Positions 52,648 through 59,899 of a stretch of 64,000 nt of DNA are shown here, one piece after another (within the stretch, counting starts at the first letter, position 1; each line of letters begins with the position of its first letter). This DNA comes from Caulobacter sp. 17J80-11 (GTDB taxonomy: Bacteria > Pseudomonadota > Alphaproteobacteria > Caulobacterales > Caulobacteraceae). The stretch spans positions 248,001 to 312,000 of the forward strand of contig NZ_JACSJI010000002.1 in assembly GCF_014349105.1 (NCBI RefSeq), written 5' to 3'. The notes beneath the pieces are model-generated. The model was not told the DNA's origin and did not search any database. It saw only the letters and a program-made list of their open reading frames with translations. A program made the position numbers and the translations under genes.

Positions 52648-55155
52648 CTACAGCCAGTCGCCGAAGCTGTCGTTCGGCTGCGGTCCGGCCAGCAGCACGT
52701 CCTCGGGGCGGAGCATGTCGGCCCACACGCCGTGCAGCACCACCGTCGCGCCCGCCAGGCGAATGTACAGGTCGTCGCCCTTCTGGACGGAGGCGGCCTG
52801 CAGGTCCTGGAACGTCATGTCGCCGAAAGCCGTCAGGTCCAGCAGGTCTCCGCCCGGCCCGCCGGCCCCCTCGAAGTCGTCGATCGTCGCCGTGCCCGGG
52901 CCGGCGATCACGAACCGATCGGCGCCGCCGCCGCCGACCAGGCGGTCGGTTCCGCCGCCGGAGACCAGCACGTCGGTCCCCGCGCCGGCCATCAGGACGT
53001 CGTTTCCGAGTCCGCCGTCCAGCCAGTCGTCGCCGCCCGCGGCCCACAGTTCGTCGTTCCCGGGGCCGCCGGACAGCCGGTCTCGGCTGTCCGAGGAGCT
53101 GAGGTGGTCGTCGCCGTCGCCGCCGTCGAGCACGGCCGCGCCGCTGCGGCTGGAGATCCAGTCGTCGCCGCCCATTCCCCAGATGGTCTCGTCCAGGCCC
53201 TCGGCGCCGTAGATCGCGTCGGCGAAGGCGGTGCCGCGGATCTGCTCTACGCCGGCGAAGGTGTCGCCGGCCGCGTCCCAGTCGCCGTAGCCGCCCTGTA
53301 GGTTGATGAACACCGCCCGCGTCGAGCCCGAGTAGTCCACCAGGTCGGCGCCCGAGCCGCCTTCGAAGCGGTCGGCGCCGGCGCCGCCGACCATCACGTC
53401 GTCGCCCCCACCGCCGTTCATCACGTCGTCGCCGGCCCCGCCGTCCAGCCGGTCGGCGCCTTCGCCAGCCAGCAGGACGTCGTTGCCGAGCCCGCCGTCC
53501 AGTTGGTCGTCGCCGCCCCCGGCCGACAGTTCGTCGTTGCCGGCCCCACCGTACAGTCGGTCCTTGCTGTCCGAGGAGATCAGGTGGTCGTTTCCGTCGC
53601 CGCCGTCGAGCACGGCCGCGCCGCTGCGGCTGTAGAGCCAGTCGTCCCCGCCCATTCCCCAAAGGGTCTCGTCCAGGCCGTCGGCGCCGTAGATCGTATC
53701 GGCGAAGGCGCTACCGCGGACCTGCTCGATCCCGACGAAGGTATCGCCGGCCGCGTCCCCGCCGCCTGCGCCTTGCATGTCGACGACCACCGCCTGGGCT
53801 GAGCCGGTGTAGTCCGCCGTGTCGACGCCCGAGCCGCCGACGAAGCGGTCGGCCCCGGCGCCGCCGACCAGCACGTCGTCGCCCGCGCCCCCGTCCAGCA
53901 CGTCGTCGCCGGCCCCGCCGTCGAGGGTCTCGCCCGCGTCCGTGCCGGTCAACCGGTCGGCGAAGGCCGAGCCCGCCACGCGTTCGATCGAGACCAGGCC
54001 CGCCGTCTTCATGGCGAAGACCACACCCTGGGCCGCCCGGGCGAAGCTGACCGTGTCGAACCCGTCGCCGCCGTCCAGCCGATCGTTCCCGTCGCCGGCG
54101 TAGAGCACGTCGTCCCCGGCGCCGCCCACGAGCACGTCGTCCTGGCCGCCGCCGTCCAGCGCGTCGTTTCCGTCGCCGCCGCGAAGCGTGTCGCGGCCCA
54201 GGCCGCCCAGCAGTTCGTCCGCGCCAGCGCCGCCGTCGAGGATGTCGGCCTGGTCGCCGCCGTCCAGCAGGTCGTCGCCGTCGTCGCCGAAGAGCCAGTC
54301 GCTGGAATCGCCGCCCCAGATCCGGTCCGCGCCCGCGCCGCCCGTCAGGATGTCGTTGAAGCGCGAGCCGTAGACCAGGTCGTCGCCGTCGCCGCCGTCG
54401 GCGCTCGAGGCGTAAGCCTCCTGCAGCGGGGGCCCGTCGGCGCCGCTGTCCCCGTTGACGCCCAGATTGTACCCGACCCGCAGGACGTCGTCGCCGCCAC
54501 GCCCCAGCAGGACGTCCTGTCCGGAGATTCCCTCAAGCACCTCGTCGGCGTCGCCGCCGGCCAGCCTGTCGTTCCCTTCGCCGCCGATCACGTGTTCGAT
54601 CGACACCAGGGTGTCGCCGTAGGCTGCGCCGCCGGTGACGCCGGTCAGGAGGTCGACGTAGACCGGGTCTGGTCGGCCGGTGTGGTACTCGATCGTGTCG
54701 AACCCGTCGCCGCCGTCGAACAGGTCCCAACCGCCGCCGTCGCCGACACCCCAGAAGAAGTCGTCGCCGCCGCCGCCGTACATCCGATCGTCGCCGCCGC
54801 CGCCGATAAAGCGGTTCGCCTGATCGTCGCCGATCAGCAGGTCGGCGCCGCGGCCGCCGTAGAGGTTTTCGATCCCGACCAGCACGGCCGTGGTCACCCC
54901 GTTCGAGGCATATCCCTTGGTCAGGTCGAACACGACGCCGCCTACGCCGTCGTAGTAGACGCCGTCGATACCGTCGCCTCCGTCGAGCAGGTCGTCGTCA
55001 CCGGTCCAGCGGAGCACATCGTCGCCGGCCCCGCCGAGAAGATCGCCGCGGGCTTCCGTCCCGACCGTCAGGTCGTCATCCGGGCCGCCCGCTGCCGGAA
55101 GGTCGGTTCCCTTGAGGAGCGAGGGCGGCGAGGGCAGGTCGGCGAGCGAGCGCAT
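52648..55155 (-). CDS. Large RTX/hemolysin-type calcium-binding repeat protein
   Basis: 835 residues, strongly acidic, without a Sec signal. It is built of many GGxGxDxLx nonapeptide repeats (such as GGAGDDVLDGG) that fold into Ca2+-binding beta-rolls, separated by short non-repeat strands. The C-terminus lacks a known enzyme domain and ends with FGDWL, consistent with type I secretion by an uncleaved C-terminal signal. Two successive modules of about 160 residues are near-copies (DNA offset 480 bp). ATG 55155 has GGAGA seven bases upstream. No type I exporter lies in the window. It may be a surface or S-layer-like protein. Confidence 0.85.
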   Translation of the reverse strand: MRSLADLPSPPSLLKGTDLPAAGGPDDDLTVGTEARGDLLGGAGDDVLRWTGDDDLLDGGDGIDGVYYDGVGGVVFDLTKGYASNGVTTAVLVGIENLYGGRGADLLIGDDQANRFIGGGGDDRMYGGGGDDFFWGVGDGGGWDLFDGGDGFDTIEYHTGRPDPVYVDLLTGVTGGAAYGDTLVSIEHVIGGEGNDRLAGGDADEVLEGISGQDVLLGRGGDDVLRVGYNLGVNGDSGADGPPLQEAYASSADGGDGDDLVYGSRFNDILTGGAGADRIWGGDSSDWLFGDDGDDLLDGGDQADILDGGAGADELLGGLGRDTLRGGDGNDALDGGGQDDVLVGGAGDDVLYAGDGNDRLDGGDGFDTVSFARAAQGVVFAMKTAGLVSIERVAGSAFADRLTGTDAGETLDGGAGDDVLDGGAGDDVLVGGAGADRFVGGSGVDTADYTGSAQAVVVDMQGAGGGDAAGDTFVGIEQVRGSAFADTIYGADGLDETLWGMGGDDWLYSRSGAAVLDGGDGNDHLISSDSKDRLYGGAGNDELSAGGGDDQLDGGLGNDVLLAGEGADRLDGGAGDDVMNGGGGDDVMVGGAGADRFEGGSGADLVDYSGSTRAVFINLQGGYGDWDAAGDTFAGVEQIRGTAFADAIYGAEGLDETIWGMGGDDWISSRSGAAVLDGGDGDDHLSSSDSRDRLSGGPGNDELWAAGGDDWLDGGLGNDVLMAGAGTDVLVSGGGTDRLVGGGGADRFVIAGPGTATIDDFEGAGGPGGDLLDLTAFGDMTFQDLQAASVQKGDDLYIRLAGATVVLHGVWADMLRPEDVLLAGPQPNDSFGDWL
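52981..53930 (-). repeat. 480-bp tandem duplication inside the RTX gene
   Basis: Bases 52981-53450 and 53461-53930 align at an offset of 480 bp, with one codon indel near 53290/53770. Both encode a module running from GGAGADRF through AAGDTF, ETxWGMGGDDW and SRSGAAVLDGGDG to GLGNDVL. Many differences are synonymous, so the copy is not very recent. Confidence 0.8.
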
Positions 55156-55461
55156 GGGCGTCTCCGATCGAACGGCGCGGTTCGCCAGAGCATGACGTGG
55201 CGGCCCAAGACGCGAACCCGCTTCCACCGCAGCGCCGTCCGGCTTCATCGCAGACGCCTGGGCCGCAGGCTTGTGGCTCAGGCGGTCGCGGGGCGGGCCG
55301 AGGCCATGGCGCGAGCCCATCGGCGCTCGCGTGGCGAGGCAACGTTTCGACGCAAGAATGTCGGACTTCGTCGAGTCTCTGCTGCCAAGCCTGGCGACAG
55401 CTTCACTACTCCGCCCGATGTCGGCCCCGTTGGGGTGGTCGACGATACTTCGGGGGAACCA
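55156..55461. other. 306-bp non-coding gap between the RTX and beta-barrel genes
   Basis: Upstream region of both divergent genes. I see no convincing ORF, tRNA or hairpin. The RTX ribosome binding site lies at its left edge and GGGGGA before the beta-barrel GTG at its right edge. No clear -35/-10 pair was found. Confidence 0.5.
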
Positions 55462-56250
55462 GTGAAAGTCACGCTACTCGCGACGGCGGCCGCCGCCGTC
55501 CTGTTCGCCGCCGCGCCCGCCCTGGCCGGCGAGGTCGTCGGCCACGTCGACGCCGGCTACAGCCTGCAAAGCTGGGACTTCGAGGACGGCGACAGCGCCG
55601 ACAACACCGACCTGTCGCTCGGCGGCGGTTTCGCGACCGCCTTCGGCAACGGCCTGGTGCTGCAGGGCGACGGCCAGATGAACCGCTACACGTGGGACGG
55701 CGACGAGGAATCCAGCAGCTTTGGTTACGCCGCCGTGCATCTGGCGACGCGCAACGACCAGTACGCCTTCGGCGCGTTCGCGGGCGAGCTGGGCTATTAC
55801 AACAACAGCGGGCTGATGGGCGGGGTCGAGGGCCAGGTCTTCCTCGAGCGCGCCACCCTGTCCGGCTCCCTCGGCTATGCGCAGGTCGACGACTGGTTCG
55901 CGGACGTTAAGGGCTGGAGCGCGCAGGCAGGCGCCAAGTATTTCGTGAACGACAACTTCTCCGTGGACGCTGCGGTCGGCTACGGAGACTGGGACGCCTG
56001 GTCGGAGTTCAACAACTGGAACGCCAGCGTGACCGGCGAGTACAAGTTCGCCGGGTCGCCGGCCAGCGTGTACGCCGGCTATCGCCACGACGAGAATAGC
56101 TACGAAGACGACGACGGCATCGCCATCGACACCTTCACGATCGGCTTGCGCCTGGCTTTCGGGGCCGCGACCCTGCGTGACCGCGACCGTCACGGCGCCA
56201 GCCTCGACGGCGCCAAGGCCATGGCGGACAACTTCGTCCACTACTACTGA
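55462..56250 (+). CDS. Outer-membrane beta-barrel protein, paralogue A
   Basis: 262 residues. The signal peptide VKVTLLATAAAAVLFAAAPALAG is followed by alternating amphipathic beta strands with aromatic girdles (GHVDAGYSLQSWDFED, YAAVHLATRNDQYAFGAFAGELGYY, AGAKYFVNDNFSVDAAVGYGDW, YAGYRHDENSY). Tail FGAATLRDRDRHGASLDGA, ending FVHYY. The barrel, of perhaps ten to twelve strands, suggests a porin-like or receptor outer-membrane protein of unknown cargo. Start GTG 55462. A near relative with the same tail lies at 61488-62264. Confidence 0.8.
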   Translation: MKVTLLATAAAAVLFAAAPALAGEVVGHVDAGYSLQSWDFEDGDSADNTDLSLGGGFATAFGNGLVLQGDGQMNRYTWDGDEESSSFGYAAVHLATRNDQYAFGAFAGELGYYNNSGLMGGVEGQVFLERATLSGSLGYAQVDDWFADVKGWSAQAGAKYFVNDNFSVDAAVGYGDWDAWSEFNNWNASVTGEYKFAGSPASVYAGYRHDENSYEDDDGIAIDTFTIGLRLAFGAATLRDRDRHGASLDGAKAMADNFVHYY

Positions 56251-56275
56251 GGCGCCGGCCGGCGGCTCGAGCCCG

Positions 56276-56310
56276 AACGGCCCCGGAAGACCTCCGGGGC
56301 CGTTTTCGTT
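56276..56310 (+). terminator. Rho-independent terminator after beta-barrel gene A
   Basis: Perfect 12-bp stem (AACGGCCCCGGA with TCCGGGGCCGTT, 5-base loop), followed by TTCGTT. Confidence 0.85.
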
Positions 56311-56373
56311 GAAGGTTCTCGTCTTTCGCCGATCACGTCTGCATGCTCGTGGCGAGGCGGCGGGAGCGAGACG

Positions 56374-57207
56374 ATGGGCTTGTTCGATTGGCTGTTCCGG
56401 ACCAACGCGGCGTCGAGTCGGGAGGCGGCGGCGCTGACCGCCGTGGCGGCCGCGCGCGACGAGCGGGATGGGCGGTCGCGCGAGACCGAGCCCGAGGCCT
56501 GGGCCGACGCGCAGTTCGAACTGGCCCGGGCCTTGCGCGCCTACGGCGAGGTCCGCCAGCCGCGCGGCGTGACGGCGGCCGAAAGCGAAGCCGAAGCCGC
56601 CGCCCGCATCGCGCCCTTCCTTGAAGCCGAGGCGCCCCTGCGCGCGGCGCTGGAGGTGCTCACGCGCGAGAGGGCGCCGGACCGCTGGGCCGATCTCCAG
56701 CAAGAGCTCGCGCGGCAGCTGCGTCGGGTGGGCGAGATCCGGTACGACGATCCGAGCCTGCTGGAGGCGGCCGCCGACGCCGCCCGCGCGGCCGTGGCGA
56801 TGCGCACGCGCGAGCGCGCGCCGGAGGCCTGGCTGGAAAGCCAGCTCGAGCTGGCGGAGATCCTGTTCGACAGCGCTTCAAACACCAGACCTGGAAGCCA
56901 GGAACTCTACGACGCCGCGGTCGCGGCGTTCCGGACCGCGGCGGCCTCGACGGCGTACATCGACCGGTCGCGGTCGTGGGCCTGGACCCGCTCCCGGCTT
57001 GCGCTGGCGCTGATGCATGCGGGCTCGATGACGGACGCGCCTGCGGAGCTGCGTCAGGCGATGCTGCGCGAAGCGGTGCAGGTGGCGCGGGAAGCCGAGG
57101 CCTGGGCCGCCGGGGCGCGGGACAAGGCGCTCGCGTCCGACGCCAGGGGCGTGGCGGACTACGCCGAGACCTTCCTGCAGATGCACGAGGAAGGCGCCGG
57201 GGCCTGA
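56374..57207 (+). CDS. TPR-like helical repeat protein
   Basis: 277 residues, Ala/Glu/Arg-rich and all helical. Four degenerate repeats with a W-x-x-x-Q/R-x-E/R-L-A pattern are visible: EAWADAQFELARALRAYGEV, DRWADLQQELARQLRRVGEI, EAWLESQLELAEILFDSA and WAWTRSRLALALMHAGSM. These resemble TPR motifs of alphaproteobacterial repeat proteins but are shorter and diverged. The N-terminus starts MGLFDWLFRTN, a possible membrane-touching helix. No partner is known. It lies between the terminator of beta-barrel gene A and the YCII gene. Confidence 0.6.
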   Translation: MGLFDWLFRTNAASSREAAALTAVAAARDERDGRSRETEPEAWADAQFELARALRAYGEVRQPRGVTAAESEAEAAARIAPFLEAEAPLRAALEVLTRERAPDRWADLQQELARQLRRVGEIRYDDPSLLEAAADAARAAVAMRTRERAPEAWLESQLELAEILFDSASNTRPGSQELYDAAVAAFRTAAASTAYIDRSRSWAWTRSRLALALMHAGSMTDAPAELRQAMLREAVQVAREAEAWAAGARDKALASDARGVADYAETFLQMHEEGAGA

Positions 57208-57262
57208 ACGCGGGGAGGGGGCGCCCGCCTCTCCGAAAACCGTCGTTTTGTTTCTGCTTCGG

Positions 57263-57289
57263 TGTCGGCTAGGGGCAGACTGTTTCGTC
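57263..57289 (+). promoter_or_regulatory. Possible ECF42-type promoter before the YCII-sigma pair
   Basis: TGTCGG (57263-57268), 17 bases, then CGTC (57286-57289) resembles the TGTCGA / CG(A/T)C pattern reported for ECF42 factors. It lies 27 bases before ATG 57316. Autoregulation is inferred. Confidence 0.3.
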
Positions 57290-57315
57290 CTCAGCCTGAC
57301 GCAGGAAGCCCGCCC

Positions 57316-57687
57316 ATGCTCTACGCCATCCTCTGCTACGACTCCGAAGACGTCGTCGGCGCCTGGTCCAAGGAAGAGGACGCCGCCGTCATGGAGCGGC
57401 TGGGCGCCGTGCAGGAGAAGCTGTCGGCGCAAGGCCGTCTCGGCCCGGTGGCTCGCCTGTTGCCCACCACCGCCGCCACCACCGTGCGCAAGGGCAAGGA
57501 AGCGCTGATCATCGACGGGCCGTTCGCCGAGACCAAGGAGCAGCTGCTGGGCTTCTACGTGGTGGACTGCGACAGCCTGGAGGCCGCCATCGAGGTCGCC
57601 CAGGACCTGGGCCGCGCCAGCGGCTCGGCTGGCGCGCACGAGGTGCGGCCGCTGATGCTCTACCGTCCCGGAGATATGTCGACGTGA
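57316..57687 (+). CDS. YCII-related (DGPF) protein
   Basis: 123 residues. Ferredoxin-like YCII fold: MLYAILCYDSEDVVGAW, then LLPTTAATTVRKGKEALIIDGPFAETKEQLLGFYVVD with the signature DGPFAETKE, and LGRASGSAGAHEVRPLM. Such proteins are almost always beside an ECF42 sigma factor, as here. Function is unknown. Its stop overlaps the sigma gene's GTG start by four bases. Confidence 0.9.
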   Translation: MLYAILCYDSEDVVGAWSKEEDAAVMERLGAVQEKLSAQGRLGPVARLLPTTAATTVRKGKEALIIDGPFAETKEQLLGFYVVDCDSLEAAIEVAQDLGRASGSAGAHEVRPLMLYRPGDMST

Positions 57688-58967
57688 ACGACCTCGGCTG
57701 GATCGACGCGGCCCTGACCTCGGCCCGACCCCAGGCGGTGGGGGCGCTGCTGCGCTACTTCCGCGACCTGGACACGGCCGAGGAGGCGTTCCAGGAGGCG
57801 TCCCTGCGGGCGTTGAAGACCTGGCCGAAAAACGGACCGCCGCGTGATCCCGCCGCCTGGCTGATCTTCGTCGGGCGCAACGCCGCGCTTGATCATGTGC
57901 GCCGCCAGAGCCGCCACACCGCCATGCCGGCCGAGGAGCTGGTCTCCGACCTCGACGACGTCGAGGCGCCGCTGGCCGATCGGCTGGACGGGGCGGACTA
58001 TCGCGACGACGTGCTGCGTCTGCTGTTCGTCTGCTGCCATCCGGACCTGCCGGCCACCCAGCAGATCGCCCTGGCCCTGCGCGTGGTCTCGGGCCTGTCG
58101 GTGAAGCAGATCGCGCGCGCCTTCCTGGTCGGCGAGAGCGCCATGGAGCAGCGCATCACCCGCGCCAAGGGTCGCATCGCCCAGGCCGACGTGCCTTTCG
58201 AGACGCCGGGCGCGGTCGAACGGTCCGAGCGGCTGGGCGTGGTCGCGGCCATGATCTACCTGCTGTTCAACGAGGGCTATTCGACCGCCGGGGCGACGGA
58301 AGCCGCCGCCCGCGCGCCCCTCGCCGAGGAGGCGATCCGGCTCGGACGGCTCCTGTTGCGGCTGTTCCAGGCCGAGCCGGAGATCATGGGCCTGACGGCG
58401 CTGATGTTGCTGCAGCACGCCCGCACGGCGGCCCGGTTCGACGCGCAGGGCGATGTCGTCCTGCTGGAGGATCAGGACCGAAGCCTCTGGAATCGCGCGA
58501 TGATCACCGAGGGGCTGGCCCTGATCGACAAGGCCGTGCGCCACCGTCGGCCCGGGCCCTATCAGGTGCAGGCGGCCATCGCCGCCCTGCACGCGCGGGC
58601 CGCTCGGCCCGAGGACACCGACTGGGCCCAGATCGAGCTGCTCTACGCCACGCTGGAGCGTCTGCAGCCCTCGCCCGTGGTCACGCTGAACCGGGCGGTG
58701 GCGGTGGCCCAGGTGCGCGGGCCGGAGGCGGCGCTGGCGATGGTCGAGCCGCTGGCCGAGCGGCTGGGCGGCTACTTCCATTTCCACGGCGTGCGCGGGG
58801 CCCTGCTGCTGCAACTGGGGCACGGGGCCGAGGCGCGCTCGGCCTTCGACCAGGCCGTGTCGCTGGCCGGCACGGCGGCGGAGGCCGCGCATATCCGCAT
58901 GCATCTGGACCGGCTGGAGAAGGACCTTCCCGCTGACCGACGTCGCGGAACCGTCGTCGAGCTGTGA
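57684..58967 (+). CDS. RNA polymerase sigma factor, ECF42 family, with C-terminal TPR-like extension
   Basis: 427 residues. Sigma-2 region in the first 80 residues or so (YFRDLDTAEEAFQEASLRAL, AWLIFVGRNAALDHVRRQ), sigma-4 at about 110-160 (IALALRVVSGLSVKQIARAFLVGESAMEQRITRAKGRI), then about 260 residues with the YLLFNEGY, EAIRLGRLLLRL and ALNRAVAVA-like LNRAVAVAQVRGPEAAL motifs of ECF42. It has no anti-sigma gene beside it; the extension itself is thought to control activity in the family. GTG 57684 overlaps the YCII stop. Confidence 0.92.
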   Translation: MNDLGWIDAALTSARPQAVGALLRYFRDLDTAEEAFQEASLRALKTWPKNGPPRDPAAWLIFVGRNAALDHVRRQSRHTAMPAEELVSDLDDVEAPLADRLDGADYRDDVLRLLFVCCHPDLPATQQIALALRVVSGLSVKQIARAFLVGESAMEQRITRAKGRIAQADVPFETPGAVERSERLGVVAAMIYLLFNEGYSTAGATEAAARAPLAEEAIRLGRLLLRLFQAEPEIMGLTALMLLQHARTAARFDAQGDVVLLEDQDRSLWNRAMITEGLALIDKAVRHRRPGPYQVQAAIAALHARAARPEDTDWAQIELLYATLERLQPSPVVTLNRAVAVAQVRGPEAALAMVEPLAERLGGYFHFHGVRGALLLQLGHGAEARSAFDQAVSLAGTAAEAAHIRMHLDRLEKDLPADRRRGTVVEL

Positions 58968-59024
58968 TCGGGCCGAGACGGGGGATCAGTAAACGTCGCG
59001 GCGAAGTCGCCGGAGCGCCCGTTC

Positions 59025-59246
59025 GTGACGCCCTACCTGTTCTACGTGTTCGGCCGCGCCGGGGCCGACGACCTCTATGTGCTCAACTGCGTCGACGACC
59101 CCGAGGCGCGCGCCCGGGCCGAATGGCTGCTGACCCTGCATCCGGGCCGGGATCGGGTCGAGGCCTGGGACGAGGCCCGTCCGGTCTGGATCGCCGAGGT
59201 CGAAGCGCCGGCCGAGGCCGAGCCGTCGCTGGCCGTCGCCGCCTGA
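59025..59246 (+). CDS. Small protein of unknown function
   Basis: 73 residues, soluble. N-terminus TPYLFYVFGRAGADDLYVLNCVDDPEARARAEWLL and an acidic Ala/Glu-rich end. GTG 59025 is chosen because the sequence then begins with a hydrophobic strand; an upstream in-frame start near 58964 would overlap the sigma gene. No family recognised. The stop lies back to back with that of the convergent DUF4126 gene. Confidence 0.5.
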   Translation: MTPYLFYVFGRAGADDLYVLNCVDDPEARARAEWLLTLHPGRDRVEAWDEARPVWIAEVEAPAEAEPSLAVAA

Positions 59247-59256
59247 TCAGGCGGCG
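59237..59256. terminator. 20-base perfect palindrome over two convergent stop codons
   Basis: CGCCGCCTGATCAGGCGGCG is fully self-complementary and contains TGA of the upstream gene and TCA of the downstream one. It could form a cruciform or hairpin that ends both transcripts, but has no T-run. Confidence 0.4.
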
Positions 59257-59708
59257 GCCCAGACGATCAGCACCGACGCCACGATGGTGAACGCGTCCTC
59301 CAGCAGGGCGGCCGGCAGGTCGCGGCCGAACGCCCTGGCCAGGCGCATGCGCACCGCGTAGCCGCCGAAGGTCCCCGCCAGCGCCCCGATCGCTCCGGCC
59401 GCCGCGCCGCCGACCAGGGCGCCGTGGGCCGCGCCCAGGGCCGCGCCGCTGAGGCCGCCGGCGAACAGCCGTCCGATCAGCAGGGCCGGCGCCTTGCGGC
59501 TCGGGGTCTTCGGCAGCTTGTCGCCGATCAGCTCGGCGATCGCCGCCGCCGTGAACAGCCAGGGCGTGATCGGCGCGCCCATGAACCCCAGTGGCCCGCC
59601 CGCGAGGGGCAGACGTCCCAGCCACGCCGCCCAGGCGACGACCGCCAGGGGCGTGGCCGTGCGGTGGCCCGCGACGACGCCGATCAGCAGGGCGAGGATC
59701 AGGATCAT
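59247..59708 (-). CDS. DUF4126 family membrane protein
   Basis: 153 residues with about four hydrophobic segments (MILILALLIGVVAGHRTATPLAVVAWAAWLG, ITPWLFTAAAIAELIGDKLPKTPSRK, the glycine-rich GALVGGAAAGAIGALAGTFGGY, DAFTIVASVLIVWAA). The GDKLPKTPSR motif and glycine-rich helix are typical of DUF4126. Function unknown. Convergent with the 73-residue protein gene, with stops adjacent. Confidence 0.78.
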   Translation of the reverse strand: MILILALLIGVVAGHRTATPLAVVAWAAWLGRLPLAGGPLGFMGAPITPWLFTAAAIAELIGDKLPKTPSRKAPALLIGRLFAGGLSGAALGAAHGALVGGAAAGAIGALAGTFGGYAVRMRLARAFGRDLPAALLEDAFTIVASVLIVWAAA

Positions 59709-59899
59709 CGGCGCGCTCCCGACAGGGTTCGAGAGCCTCTACCGCGGCCGGTCCGCGCCGGTTCCGCGCCCGCCTGTCCGTAAACTAACGGACTCTATGG
59801 AACCGGTTCGGAGCTTGCGCGTTTTTAGCTGCACAGTTCTGCGCGCGCCGTTCGGGGGCGGCCGCGTGCGCCACGTATCCCCGCGATTATATTGAACAA

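Noticed and set aside
52648-55155. The repetitive RTX gene read as a CRISPR or satellite array
   Set aside because: Repeats are degenerate, in frame and encode Ca-binding nonapeptides; there are no regular spacers.
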